DNA of 33,587 nucleotides from Tepidisphaera sp. (GTDB lineage Bacteria > Planctomycetota > Phycisphaerae > Phycisphaerales > UBA1924). Positions 1 to 9,863 of this stretch are shown here, one piece after another. The stretch's first letter is position 1. Every line of letters begins with the position of its first letter. Where the stretch lies: positions 1 through 33,587 of the forward strand of contig WGNV01000015.1 of NCBI GenBank assembly GCA_016124375.1. The letters are read 5' to 3'. The notes beneath the pieces were generated by a model. That model was not told where the DNA came from, searched no databases, and was given only the letters and a program-made list of their open reading frames with translations. Made by a program: the position numbers and the translations under genes.

Positions 1-123
1 AACACTACTACTGATTGCACGGAAAAGCATGGTTTTCGCACGCACTTGCGAAACGCCCGGAAGTGGCGTATCTTCAAGCGCCCACGAGGCTTGGAGCATG
101 TCGGTCAGAGGACGACTGGAAGT

Positions 124-1640
<1,517 letters not shown>

Positions 1641-1646
1641 GGCGAA

Positions 1647-1862
1647 TCACTCCCGAGCGAGAAGATCGAACAACCGTCCAACGCTCAGGAGAATTGTAAT
1701 CGCCTCATCGCGGGAAATCGCGCGCCGGTACCGCGGATTCCAGACATTCTGCGTCAGGCGGACGAGTTCCGGCGTGATCCACGCCGGCGTGCCGGCGGGC
1801 ATGGCACGCTCGTCGCCATCGCGCTCGCGCGCGACATCGGGTTGTGGCCGTGCCAGATCCAT
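1647..1862 (-). CDS. Small conserved protein in operon with the recombinase
   Basis: A 71-residue protein ends 6 bases before the recombinase start, so the two are almost certainly co-transcribed. Its C-terminal half (WITPELVRLTQ, then DEAITILLSVGRLFDLL) looks like a compact helical domain. The first ~25 residues are low in pattern, so a later start is possible. I do not recognise a named family. Placement suggests a co-factor or regulator of the recombinase, which is inference only. Confidence 0.65.
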   Translation of the reverse strand: MDLARPQPDVARERDGDERAMPAGTPAWITPELVRLTQNVWNPRYRRAISRDEAITILLSVGRLFDLLARE

Positions 1863-1878
1863 CCCGCGAACTGCTCCG

Positions 1879-2634
1879 TCAGGCGTGCTGTGGTTGCCCC
1901 AGGCGGTCCTTGAGCCGCTGGTAGGCGGCTGAGACTTCCTTGAAGCGCTCGACCGCGAGTTCGACTAGGTGCGGCTCGACATTCTGGCCGTTGAGCCGGT
2001 CGGGATGGTACTTGCGGCAGGCGTCGCGGTACGCCGCCTGCACCTGCTCCCACGTCGCATCGCGCCTCAGCCCGAGCATTTCCAGGTCGGCGTCGTACAC
2101 GCAGCCGCGTTCATCGTTTTCTGCGGCGCATGAACGCCGCTCGTTGCCATTGGCGGCACTATCCCGTTTCTGCGCCTCCGCATCTTCACGAAGGACGTGA
2201 TTCACCAATGCCAAGGCGTCCTCGAACTCGGCGCGGGCCTGCCGCCAGAAGAAATCAGTCCCGGCGGCGGAGAACTGCACGGTGGACAGGGCGTTGAATG
2301 TCACCTTGGCCCACGCTCCGCCGGGTCGCTCCTGAAACATGGCGCCGAGAACCATCGGCACCTCCCGCCAGCCGATGTCTCTCTCGCACGGAATACTTCT
2401 CACCTGCGGGTCGCCGCGCCCGTAGATGTCGAACCCGTCTTTGGTTTCCAGGACAGTGCAACCACGGGTCACGAGGAACCGCCTCAGGATGGTGCGCAGC
2501 GCCGCTGCGGAAATCGGCGCCGTCAACTCGTTCGACCAGCGCACATTGACAGAGGTGCTGTCCTGTTGGCGGCGCACCCATTTCCAACCCTGCGCGGCCG
2601 CAGCGACGATCAGTATGAAGACCAGAAGTCCCAT
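1879..2634 (-). CDS. Membrane-anchored DnaJ-domain protein
   Basis: A 251-residue protein with one N-terminal transmembrane helix (about residues 2-19) and a C-terminal J domain. The J domain carries the HPD tripeptide (YHPDRL), which stimulates Hsp70 ATPase activity in the DnaJ family. The middle segment (about 30-140) is not recognised. I chose the ATG at 2634 because GGGAG lies 7 bases upstream; a longer frame to 2673 has no such site. The J domain faces the C-terminal side of the single membrane segment. It is last in a minus-strand run with the coupling ATPase, suggesting a role in preparing or unfolding transfer substrates, which is inference. Confidence 0.85.
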   Translation of the reverse strand: MGLLVFILIVAAAAQGWKWVRRQQDSTSVNVRWSNELTAPISAAALRTILRRFLVTRGCTVLETKDGFDIYGRGDPQVRSIPCERDIGWREVPMVLGAMFQERPGGAWAKVTFNALSTVQFSAAGTDFFWRQARAEFEDALALVNHVLREDAEAQKRDSAANGNERRSCAAENDERGCVYDADLEMLGLRRDATWEQVQAAYRDACRKYHPDRLNGQNVEPHLVELAVERFKEVSAAYQRLKDRLGQPQHA

Positions 2635-2638
2635 CGCT

Positions 2639-2938
2639 TCACTCCCTTTCCTGCTGCGGCGGCTCCGGCTCACGCTCCACGTCGCGCTGCTGCTCCGCCT
2701 GCTTCACCCGCTCGTCGATGATCGAGGGCGCCGGGTCGTCTCTCGACGGCGCGGCGTCCTTATCCGGCTCCAGTCCCGCCGAGACGAGACCGGGCGGCTT
2801 GGTCCCGATCATGCCGTACTCCGGGTGCTGCGCCGCCGTGTTCGGGCCGTAGAACACCGAGCCCAGCTCGTGCAGGCCGTGGCGCCAGTAGGCCGCCAGC
2901 ACTTCGCGGCTCCGGCTGAGATTCTCGCGCAGGTTCAT
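2639..2938 (-). CDS. Hypothetical protein of the mobilisation operon
   Basis: A 99-residue protein with AGGAG 7-8 bases before its ATG and its stop 4 bases from the start of the downstream DnaJ-domain gene. The N-terminal ~60 residues contain a YWRHGLHELG segment and an NTAAQHPEYG segment. The C-terminus is rich in Glu, Gln, Pro and Arg and probably disordered. There is no signal peptide or membrane helix. I do not recognise the family. Tight spacing on both sides makes it a real member of the operon. Confidence 0.7.
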   Translation of the reverse strand: MNLRENLSRSREVLAAYWRHGLHELGSVFYGPNTAAQHPEYGMIGTKPPGLVSAGLEPDKDAAPSRDDPAPSIIDERVKQAEQQRDVEREPEPPQQERE

Positions 2939-2961
2939 GGGTGAACTCCTTTCCTATGTCG

Positions 2962-3564
2962 TTACCGATCGCCGCGCATCCGGCGGAACTCTTCGGCCAG
3001 GCTGCGCTGCTCGATGAAGGCGTCGTGCATGTCCGCGGCGCGCCGGCCTTCATAGCCGGCGGCGGCGTTCGTCGAGATGAACAGACCGAGGCCCGCGAGC
3101 ATGAGGTAGCCGCCGAGCGGTTCGCTCCACGCCATCACCGGCGGGCCGGACAGAAAGACGATGAGCGGCTCCAGGCAGCACTTCGCGAAGCGTTCCGAGA
3201 GACGGCGCGATATCCGCAGCAACCCTGGACGCCCGGAGTACCTGGTGTGCGGCTGACCGCCACCGCGCCTGACTCGCAGCGCCGTGCGCACACGCGCCCA
3301 CAGCAGCATCAGCAGGTACGCGCCCAGGAACAGCAGCACGCCCGATACATCGTGTTCCTGCCAGAAAAGCGGGTAGAGCAGGATGAGCAGGAATCCCGCC
3401 GCAGCCTGAAACCCGAAGTAACGTTCGCCGAACGAGTCTGAGCGGTGCAGAAAGACCTCGACCGTCACCGCCAGCGATCTTGCCGCGAAAAGGATCCACG
3501 AAAGCGCGTTGCCGATTCCGTTGGTTGAAGAGACTGGCTGCTGCTGTTGCTGAGGGCCAAGCAT
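2962..3564 (-). CDS. Polytopic inner-membrane protein, possible coupling-protein anchor
   Basis: A 200-residue protein starting MLGPQQQQQ, with AGGAAGG upstream of the ATG at 3564. Hydrophobic segments are visible at about 20-35, 55-70, 75-92 and 145-170, separated by an Arg-rich loop. A longer frame to 3834 would run into the coupling ATPase and has no ribosome site. It follows the coupling ATPase by 44 bases. That ATPase lacks the N-terminal membrane helices usual in VirD4/TraG proteins, so this protein may supply the membrane anchor. That is inference. Confidence 0.75.
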   Translation of the reverse strand: MLGPQQQQQPVSSTNGIGNALSWILFAARSLAVTVEVFLHRSDSFGERYFGFQAAAGFLLILLYPLFWQEHDVSGVLLFLGAYLLMLLWARVRTALRVRRGGGQPHTRYSGRPGLLRISRRLSERFAKCCLEPLIVFLSGPPVMAWSEPLGGYLMLAGLGLFISTNAAAGYEGRRAADMHDAFIEQRSLAEEFRRMRGDR

Positions 3565-3608
3565 GGTAGTTCCTTCCTGAAGCGGACGCGCCGGTCGCAC
3601 CGGTGCCA

Positions 3609-5105
3609 TCACAGGTCCTGCCGGAAAGTCACACGCAGCCACGTCGTGCCCGTGCTCCGGAACAGCTCTCCGCTCTTGACGACGATCGCATCGGCCTCCC
3701 AACCGTGCGCAGGGCCGCCGGAGCGCAGGCGACAAAACGCCGATGGTTCGACGGTGTACTGGCACTGCTCGCTGAATCCCATCGACGTGCCGCCGCCCTG
3801 CCCGAGCAGATCGAGTCCCATCATGGCCGACCACTCGTCGTCGGCGGAGCGGTTCACGTTGCCACTTGCCATGAGCGCGCGTTCGCGCCCGATCAGATCT
3901 GCGGCGAGAGTGTTGGTGCGCTGGCAGGTGTTGCAGTGGAATACGAGCGTGCCGAAGTTGGAGAGCAGGCTCTCGGCTTCCGCGCGGCCCGCGTCTCCCG
4001 TGCCCAGCGCCGCGTCAAGATTGGCGATATTCTGCGTGATCAGAATCGACGCGCACCGCGCGCTGCGACAGGTGGACTGGAAGAGACTGTCCTCACTGTG
4101 CAGCAGGTAGTGCCCCTCATCGGCCCACAAAAACACCGGGAGAGGACTCTTGCGGATATCGCGCCGCTCGATCGACCGCTGAAAGGCCGTTTTCCACAGA
4201 AGATTGGCGTAGAGGCCCGTGACGCCAAATTCCTTCAGCGAGAGGTCCACCAGGATGATGCGGCCCCGCTCCGCATCTACCGGCGTCACGTTACTGCCGG
4301 CGCAGAACAGGTCGCGCAGCGTCCCGCGCAGGAGGCAGTCGCACGTTGCGGTGAATTGCGACACGATGACGCTGCGCGTCTTTTCACTCAGCGCCGGGAA
4401 CTCGACAAGCCAGTAGTCGGCGATGATCTCCAGGTCCGCCGATTGGCTTGGGGTTCGCGGGCGTTGCTCCGCCTCCGTCAGCAGCCTGAAGCAGCGCGCC
4501 GATGACCGCCACTGCTCCGACCGTACGTCGTCCAGCGATTGCGGCGCGCTGATGACCAGCCGGTACAGATCCAGCACGGACACGCGGCCGGTCGCGAGGA
4601 TCAGCAGGCCCACGCCGTTCCTCAGCAGGCGCAGGCAGGCGTTGCGCCAGTACGGCTCGTTGTCGCGCCCGCCCTGGCTGCGGTCGCGCGACGAGAAGTC
4701 CACCAGCCGGGCCAGCAGGTGGACCACATTCTCCACCTGGCCCGCCCCGGGTCCCTCGCGTTCGACCTCGAAGGCGATCGGATCGAACCGCCAGTGATTC
4801 TGCGGGCCGAACGCCACGAGGTCGCCGCCGCGGCCTTCCTCGGCGCACAGTTTCTGCCACATCGGAAGCTCGTTCTTGACCGTGAGGATCAGCCCGCCGC
4901 AGCCGAGTCGCACCAGCGACCGAGCGGCGTGCTTGGCCGACGACGTGCTCTTCGAGCTGCCCGTCATGCCCGTGATGAAGATGCCGGACATGCTTCGCAG
5001 CAGGTCGATGCGTTCCCCGCCGGTCAGCCGCAGCACCGGCGCGGTCATGTCCCACGCGCCGTGGCTTCGATGAACGGGTTGCTTTCGCTTGAAACGCTCC
5101 AGCAT
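3609..5105 (-). CDS. Type IV coupling protein (VirD4/TraD/TraG-like ATPase)
   Basis: A 498-residue P-loop ATPase of the conjugative coupling-protein type, which brings relaxase-bound DNA to a secretion channel. Walker A is GMTGSSKS (46-53) and Walker B is VFLWADEGH (325-333). A conserved LITQN sensor lies at 356-360. There are no N-terminal transmembrane helices, unlike VirD4, so it may depend on the neighbouring membrane protein. The ATG at 5105 has AGGAG 8 bases upstream; the longer frame to 5225 overlaps parB and lacks a site. It lies directly downstream of parB (11 bases) and reads with it. No VirB4 or VirB11 ATPase is present in the window. Confidence 0.88.
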   Translation of the reverse strand: MLERFKRKQPVHRSHGAWDMTAPVLRLTGGERIDLLRSMSGIFITGMTGSSKSTSSAKHAARSLVRLGCGGLILTVKNELPMWQKLCAEEGRGGDLVAFGPQNHWRFDPIAFEVEREGPGAGQVENVVHLLARLVDFSSRDRSQGGRDNEPYWRNACLRLLRNGVGLLILATGRVSVLDLYRLVISAPQSLDDVRSEQWRSSARCFRLLTEAEQRPRTPSQSADLEIIADYWLVEFPALSEKTRSVIVSQFTATCDCLLRGTLRDLFCAGSNVTPVDAERGRIILVDLSLKEFGVTGLYANLLWKTAFQRSIERRDIRKSPLPVFLWADEGHYLLHSEDSLFQSTCRSARCASILITQNIANLDAALGTGDAGRAEAESLLSNFGTLVFHCNTCQRTNTLAADLIGRERALMASGNVNRSADDEWSAMMGLDLLGQGGGTSMGFSEQCQYTVEPSAFCRLRSGGPAHGWEADAIVVKSGELFRSTGTTWLRVTFRQDL

Positions 5106-5116
5106 GATCGTGACTC

Positions 5117-5941
5117 CTACCTGCCGTTGCCTGACACCGCCTTCACGACGTCCGCCAGCGCACCGCCACCCTCCGCGGCGTTCCTCACCCGTGTTGTGAC
5201 ATCGACGAGCAGGGCCACGACGCACTCGACCGAGAGGGTCGGTGCGGCGACGGACACCGATCGGCCCTTGCCCAGCGCGATGACGACGCGCTCGCGTGGT
5301 GTGCTCGCCCGGCGCCCCTGTCGTCGGCTGCCGGGAGCCTTTGCACGGGCCCTTGTCTGCTCGACAAGCTTCTGGCGAGTCATGCGTCCGCCGGCAATCT
5401 CGTCCGCGAGGCGTCGCTGCTCTGCCGGGTCGCTCACCTTCACCAACTCGTAGGCGCTGCTGTAGGGAATGCGGCCGTCATGGACGTGCGCAAGGATGTC
5501 GGGAGGCAGCAGCAGAAGTGACGTGAGCTTGGAGACCATCGCCGGTGACGACCCCGTGCGCCGTGCGGCCTCCGCAGCGGATCGCTGCGCGGCCTTCATC
5601 AGCCGGTCGTAGGCTTTCGCCTTCTCGACGGGGTTCAGGTCCTCTCTTGCGCAGTTCTCAATCAGTTGCAGTTCGATGATGTCCGCTTCGCTCAGGTCGC
5701 CCTCCACGACCACGGCGGGAATCGTCGTCAGCTCCGCCCGCTTCGCGGCCCGCCAGCGCCGCTCACCGGCGATGATTGCGTAGCCGCCATCGGCACGGCG
5801 TACGGAGATCGGCTGTTGTACGCCGACAGTCTTCATCGTCATCGCCAGCGACCGGAGTGATTCATCGTCGAATCGCTCCCGCACCTGCGGCGTGGGGTGC
5901 ACGGTGTCGATCGGCAGATCATGAATCGTGCGCGTACGCAT
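5117..5941 (-). CDS. parB: ParB/Spo0J-family partition or nucleoid-occlusion-type protein
   Basis: A 274-residue ParB. The N-terminal CTP-binding fold carries GERRWRAAK (about 59-67) and the ENCAREDLNPVEKA segment (about 94-107). A helix-turn-helix region follows at about 112-140 (AAEAARRTGSSPAMVSKLT). The basic linker around 200-215 and the C-terminal part are less conserved. The ATG has AAGGAAG upstream. It is located with the coupling protein, 16 kb from the ParA gene, so its partner may be that ParA or a different one. It may bind DNA to aid segregation or regulate the transfer operon. Confidence 0.9.
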   Translation of the reverse strand: MRTRTIHDLPIDTVHPTPQVRERFDDESLRSLAMTMKTVGVQQPISVRRADGGYAIIAGERRWRAAKRAELTTIPAVVVEGDLSEADIIELQLIENCAREDLNPVEKAKAYDRLMKAAQRSAAEAARRTGSSPAMVSKLTSLLLLPPDILAHVHDGRIPYSSAYELVKVSDPAEQRRLADEIAGGRMTRQKLVEQTRARAKAPGSRRQGRRASTPRERVVIALGKGRSVSVAAPTLSVECVVALLVDVTTRVRNAAEGGGALADVVKAVSGNGR

Positions 5942-5944
5942 GGG

Positions 5945-6277
5945 CTACTTCCTTGTTCTGTCTTGCAGTTCCTGCACTTCAAGCTCGTCGTAGAGCAGAC
6001 GCTTCTTCCGCTCGCCGAGAGCCGAGCGGACGGACGCGATCGCCGCAACGACGTAGCCAACGTCGTCAAGCCAGCCGATGCCAGGGACCACATCGGGGAT
6101 CAGATCAACCGGACTCGGGATCAGCAGGAGGAGCCCCGCCGCCATCGCGTACTTGGCCAGCTCCAGGCCCACCGCCCGCAGCTTGCTCTGCGGCAGCGAG
6201 AGCAGGGCCATGAACGCCAGAATCAGCACCGTGCCGCAGATCAGGAACACTTTGAGAAACGAGAAGAACTCAGCCAT
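5945..6277 (-). CDS. DUF1232 (YkvA-like) membrane protein
   Basis: A 110-residue protein with an N-terminal transmembrane helix (about 8-27), then the DUF1232 signature PSPVDLIPDVVPGIGWLDD (about 54-72) with hydrophobic stretches on both sides. The C-terminal tail is charged. DUF1232 proteins are small membrane proteins of unknown biochemical role. The stop lies 3 bases from the parB start, so the two are co-transcribed. A purely structural role in the membrane complex is possible but not shown. Confidence 0.8.
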   Translation of the reverse strand: MAEFFSFLKVFLICGTVLILAFMALLSLPQSKLRAVGLELAKYAMAAGLLLLIPSPVDLIPDVVPGIGWLDDVGYVVAAIASVRSALGERKKRLLYDELEVQELQDRTRK

Positions 6278-6765
6278 GTGTTTGCCCTTTCAGCGTTCAG
6301 TTGCCGCGTGTCTCCATCGAGGCCCCCGTCGTAGCGCCTTGAGCTTCTGGACATGCGCCAGCCAACATCCCAACCCGCTCGGCCACCTGTGCGGCTGGTC
6401 AGCGAACCGTCGATAACGGGCTCCATCGAGCCCAGATGCCGGGGTGTTTCTGGCCCTTCAAGGAGCTTTCTGGCCTCTTCAAGCCCAGTTCTGACGACTT
6501 CAAGTGCGTTTCGGGCTTGAAAACGATGTCTTTGCGACCACGCGGCCCGTTCCACCGTGATCGCCTTGGCTAACCGCTTGGACTGCCGTTCTTCAATAAA
6601 GCATTGGCTCACAGCAGGAACTCGACGTACTCGCGCAGGTCGGCGCCGTAGCGCGCTCAGACATGCGAGCATCGCGAGTGCTGACTCGTCGGAATGTTCT
6701 CGTACCTTCGCGGCCGGAGTTCGGATACACTCATTCCGCATGTCTGGCAGGAGTCGCTGCGCCAT
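6241..6765 (-). CDS. Hypothetical protein, uncertain
   Basis: A 174-residue frame starting MAQRLLPDMR has a strong GAAGGAG site 6 bases before its ATG and overlaps the start of the DUF1232 gene by 37 bases. The first ~110 residues are Arg-rich and helical. The last ~70 (from about GSMEPVIDGSL) are rich in Arg, Ser and Gly and may be non-functional coding. I do not recognise it. The alternative is that 6278-6900 is mostly an intergenic control region between divergent genes. Confidence 0.4.
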   Translation of the reverse strand: MAQRLLPDMRNECIRTPAAKVREHSDESALAMLACLSALRRRPARVRRVPAVSQCFIEERQSKRLAKAITVERAAWSQRHRFQARNALEVVRTGLEEARKLLEGPETPRHLGSMEPVIDGSLTSRTGGRAGWDVGWRMSRSSRRYDGGLDGDTRQLNAERANTWLSSSRFSKCS

Positions 6766-6909
6766 GTTCCACTCCTTCGGAGGACAGCTCGACAACGTTC
6801 GTGAGTCGCCCGCTGCAGTCCGCTTTGAACATACGCAATAGCCCGCGATGATTCACCGACACGGAACCGTCGCCGTGCCGACACGGCACCGCCACAGGAG
6901 GCACCGAGT

Positions 6910-8055
6910 ATGGCTGAGCGTCGAGGAGACTCTTACAAGCCCCGTGTTCTCGAGATTCGGCGTCTCCGTCTCGCCCGAGAGTGGACCATTGAGACTCTCG
7001 CCGACAAGGCTGACGTGCCCAAGAGAACTGTTGAGCGGATTTGCAGCGGCTCACCTGGGAGCCTTCGGAACTTCACGAAACTCGCGGAGGCGTTCGGAAC
7101 GACCGCGGACAAGCTCTTTGTGGATGCGGTGAGATCAAATGATCCGCTGACCGGCCCGCTCGCCTTTCAGATGCGCCTGGATGTGGCAGGACAGCTCCCG
7201 TCGCTCAACCACTCGGCGGATCTCACAGAAGCGGCTGCCCGGAGTCTTGAGCACTTGAGGTCTTCCGGAATCCCGGTACATGATTCGCGCCTGGCACTCG
7301 CAATCGCGCAGTCGCCTATACCCGCGGAGTCTGGCGAGCACGGCACGTACATTCTCGTCGGGCTGGCTTGGTCACAGTTCGATAAGTTCTCAACATTGGC
7401 GCTCGTCCGAGAGGACAAGTATCGCGCCTTCTTTGATGCCGCCGTCGAGCGCACTCTCACGATCACATCGTTCGACGCTTATGGACGCTTATTTCCGCCA
7501 GCCCTCCAGCAGGGCGGCCCGTGGCCGGTGATACAGGCAGTACGGCAGCCGCCGCACTCGCTTGATCAGAAACACCACCCCCTGACGATCGTGGATATGC
7601 CGCAGGCGTTTCAGTACGTCCGCCCTTCCGACTTCGACAAGGGCGTCCATACAAGCTCGGTCCTTGCCTACTGCAACCAGATCGCGGAGATTGGAGCTCG
7701 CGAGTTTCAGCACGATACATGGGTCGACGACCTTACCGCTGTGCCGGCCGGTACGTATATCTGTTGCGGGTTGTCGTGGCGCAACAGCCTGGGCATAGAA
7801 GACGCAGCAGTCCTCATCAGGGCGGAGAAGTTCAACGACTTTGATCGAGCGGTCCGCTCCCGAACCATTGACCTCGACAACTTCGATGACTTCGGGCGCA
7901 TCTACCCCTCGGACGAACAGTGGCCGGGGCAGATCTGGGAGTACCTGAAGCGTGACAAGCCCCTCCCGCACGGGCGCGACCTCGGGGATCGCCGCTACAA
8001 CCTGACCGTCGCTTGGTTCTACTATGTATTCCCTCCCGCGGGCAACGATCGCTAG
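6910..8055 (+). CDS. XRE-family regulator with a duplicated C-terminal domain
   Basis: A 381-residue protein with AGGAGG 6 bases before the ATG. Residues 12-71 form an XRE-type helix-turn-helix (TIETLADKADVPKRTVERI). The C-terminal ~240 residues contain two related units at about 146-197 and 282-333. Both begin TYI, then a GLxW turn, an A(L/V)LxRxEK stretch, and end in a F-D-x-(Y/F)-GR-(L/I)-(F/Y)-P signature. The units are not recognised and could bind a ligand. The gene is divergent from the parB/coupling operon, so it is a candidate regulator of that operon or of its own promoter. The stop codon lies inside a TAGCGCGCTA palindrome (8053-8062). Confidence 0.8.
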   Translation: MAERRGDSYKPRVLEIRRLRLAREWTIETLADKADVPKRTVERICSGSPGSLRNFTKLAEAFGTTADKLFVDAVRSNDPLTGPLAFQMRLDVAGQLPSLNHSADLTEAAARSLEHLRSSGIPVHDSRLALAIAQSPIPAESGEHGTYILVGLAWSQFDKFSTLALVREDKYRAFFDAAVERTLTITSFDAYGRLFPPALQQGGPWPVIQAVRQPPHSLDQKHHPLTIVDMPQAFQYVRPSDFDKGVHTSSVLAYCNQIAEIGAREFQHDTWVDDLTAVPAGTYICCGLSWRNSLGIEDAAVLIRAEKFNDFDRAVRSRTIDLDNFDDFGRIYPSDEQWPGQIWEYLKRDKPLPHGRDLGDRRYNLTVAWFYYVFPPAGNDR

Positions 8056-8135
8056 CGCGCTACGATCGATTCAGAGCTTGAATCCCTGTCGCCGTGTGAT
8101 ATTCTCGGTGCCACAACTGTCGCCGAGGGGGTGGT

Positions 8136-8717
8136 CTGAACAATCAGGAAATCGCGCTACTCATCACAGCCAACCGTGTGCTGGACAAATACAATCTCAG
8201 CCCGGCCGATGCCGACGTTGACCTTCAGCGCGCGGCGTCTGGTGAATACTCGCTGGTGTTTACGCCTGCGAGCTCTGATGCAACGGTGGTCAACGCCTTC
8301 CGCAGAGTGATCGCCGCGTTCGGACTCAGCGAGAACAGTGCCAGGCTGGACGGCACGTACGGCGAGCTTCACGCAGAGCTTGTCCGGGTTCTCCACCTTC
8401 TTCCTGACAGGCGCCCATTTGATGCCGTTGACAACGTCAACACCGCGCTCATGAACAAGGTTGTCGAACTGGCCGACCGCTACGGTATCAATCCCTGTGC
8501 ATTCGTTGCGGGCATTCGATCGGAGGGAGCACGCTCCATGATTCAGTTTGACATGCCGCCCCAGGATGCCGCCGAGCAGACACGCTTCGGGCGCATGCTG
8601 GCCGCTGTGGGCCTGACTGTGGGTGCAGACACTCCCACGCTGCGAGGATCAGACGAAGAACTCTACGACAGTCTCCAGAGCGCCATTGACCGCGCACCGA
8701 AGGCGCGGCCACGATAG
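8136..8717 (+). CDS. Hypothetical protein, probable non-ATG start
   Basis: No ATG opens this frame. A GTG at 8178 gives 179 residues. However, the frame is open upstream, and a CTG at 8136 follows a GAGGGGG site at a good distance, giving 193 residues with an extra N-terminal helix (NNQEIALLITANRVL). The protein appears to contain two similar halves: each has a stretch ending in an RxxAAxGL turn followed by a threonine or alanine-rich loop and a GxxxELxxxL(x) helix (about 55-80 and 155-185). The family is not recognised. The gene follows the XRE regulator by 80 bases and may be co-expressed. Confidence 0.6.
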   Translation: MNNQEIALLITANRVLDKYNLSPADADVDLQRAASGEYSLVFTPASSDATVVNAFRRVIAAFGLSENSARLDGTYGELHAELVRVLHLLPDRRPFDAVDNVNTALMNKVVELADRYGINPCAFVAGIRSEGARSMIQFDMPPQDAAEQTRFGRMLAAVGLTVGADTPTLRGSDEELYDSLQSAIDRAPKARPR

Positions 8718-8751
8718 TTGGACACGGCGCCAGGAGCGAGGACGAGCGTTG

Positions 8752-9084
8752 TCACGACATGATCAGTGTGTTCAGTACCTCTGCCGGAATCCACGCCCGA
8801 AGTGGCATCCCCGGTGCGGCGCTGAAAAGCCGCACCCCGTACCCGCAACCAATCCGTCGGGGCGCGGAGAGCCTTCGTCGCAGTCGATCGTGTACGACAG
8901 CGTGGGCGCTCTCCACATCCGGGCTGCCGAACCGCAGTTCACGGAGCGGAGCCCCGACCCGGCCGTATCGTACCGTGACAACCCAGTGATCGAGCAGGTC
9001 ACGCCCGACCGACACTTCGTACCGACGGTGATGATTCCGCTCATCGCTGTGCGCTTCGAGCGCGATCGTCAGGAGGTCGAGCAT
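8752..9084 (-). CDS. Stand-alone WGR-domain protein
   Basis: A 110-residue protein that is almost entirely one WGR domain: RRYEVSVGRDLL (20-31), the WVVTVRYGRVGA core (about 34-45, with YGR replacing WGR), then a helix containing AHAVVHDRLRRRL. WGR domains bind DNA ends in PARP enzymes and occur in bacteria fused to other domains or alone. The start overlaps the 3' end of the resolvase gene by 16 bases, so translation is probably coupled. A role in recognising recombination intermediates is inference. Confidence 0.75.
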   Translation of the reverse strand: MLDLLTIALEAHSDERNHHRRYEVSVGRDLLDHWVVTVRYGRVGAPLRELRFGSPDVESAHAVVHDRLRRRLSAPRRIGCGYGVRLFSAAPGMPLRAWIPAEVLNTLIMS

Positions 9085-9665
9085 CCGGCCTCCGAGTTCT
9101 CCGGCTCGCGCAGATATTGGTAAAGCGTCTCCCGGCTGATCCCGAACTCGCGGGCCAGGCGTGCCTTCTTTTCTCCGGACGCCGCACGAGTCCGAAGCTC
9201 GGCGACCCGGTCCGCCGAAAGTTTGCGCTGCCGCCCGCGGTACACTCCCCGCTGCTTGGCCAGGGCAATCCCTTCCCGCTGTCGTTCCTTGATGAGGTCC
9301 CGCTCGAACTGCGCCACGGCGCCGAGCACCGTGAGCATGAGGTTCGCCATCGGCGACTCTTCGCCGGTGAAGAGCAGGTTCTCCTTGATGAACTGCACTC
9401 GGACGCCGCGCCGTGTCTGCTGCTGGACGAGACGGCGAAGGTCGTCCACGTTGCGGGCCAGCCGGTCCATGCTGTGGACGACGATCGCGTCGCCTTCACG
9501 GGCGTAGGCCAGCAACGAAATGAGCTGCGGACGATCCGTGTCTTTGCCGGAAGCGGCATCCGTGAACACGCGATCGAGCGGCACGCCTTCGAGTTGTCGC
9601 TCCGCGTTCTGATCGAGGGTACTGACCCGAATGTACCCGATGCGCTGTCCCTTCCCCGACACCAA
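9069..9665 (-). CDS. Small serine recombinase (resolvase/invertase family)
   Basis: A 198-residue serine recombinase of Tn3-resolvase/Hin size. The IRVST motif gives the nucleophile Ser15. MDRLARN (about 78-84) and the GAVAQFERDLIKERQREG dimer helix (about 115-132) are typical. A C-terminal helix-turn-helix (AREFGISRETLYQYL) binds the site. It may resolve multimers of the excised element or invert a segment. The WGR gene overlaps its 3' end. A candidate recombination site lies upstream at 9666-9830. Confidence 0.92.
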   Translation of the reverse strand: MVSGKGQRIGYIRVSTLDQNAERQLEGVPLDRVFTDAASGKDTDRPQLISLLAYAREGDAIVVHSMDRLARNVDDLRRLVQQQTRRGVRVQFIKENLLFTGEESPMANLMLTVLGAVAQFERDLIKERQREGIALAKQRGVYRGRQRKLSADRVAELRTRAASGEKKARLAREFGISRETLYQYLREPENSEAGCSTS

Positions 9666-9830
9666 TCCTCCATGACTGTCAGGTCAGGTCTATGACATCG
9701 CGCCGCAGGTGTCAACAAATACTTGAATGGACTCATACCTGACGGCCTTCGCCGGAAGTGTCTGACATCAGGTTGGGGTAGACTCTATCCTTACAGGTGC
9801 CGCAACAGCGACTTGTTTCCGTGAGTGTCT
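9666..9830 (-). promoter_or_regulatory. Possible res/crossover site of the small resolvase
   Basis: The stretch upstream of the resolvase contains several TGTCA/TGACA half-sites: TGTCAGG near 9677, TATGACAT near 9691, GTGTCAAC near 9708, GTGTCTGACATC near 9760 and GTGTCTGCC near 9822. Tn3-type resolvases bind arrays of imperfect dyads next to their own gene, which fits. Subsite boundaries cannot be fixed by eye. Confidence 0.35.
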
Positions 9831-9863
9831 GCCACTACCTGTCCAAGGGCGCCGATGACTGCG

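Noticed and set aside
4..13. ACTACTACTG at the window start as the partner of the right-flank dyad
   Set aside because: Too short and simple to be an element end.
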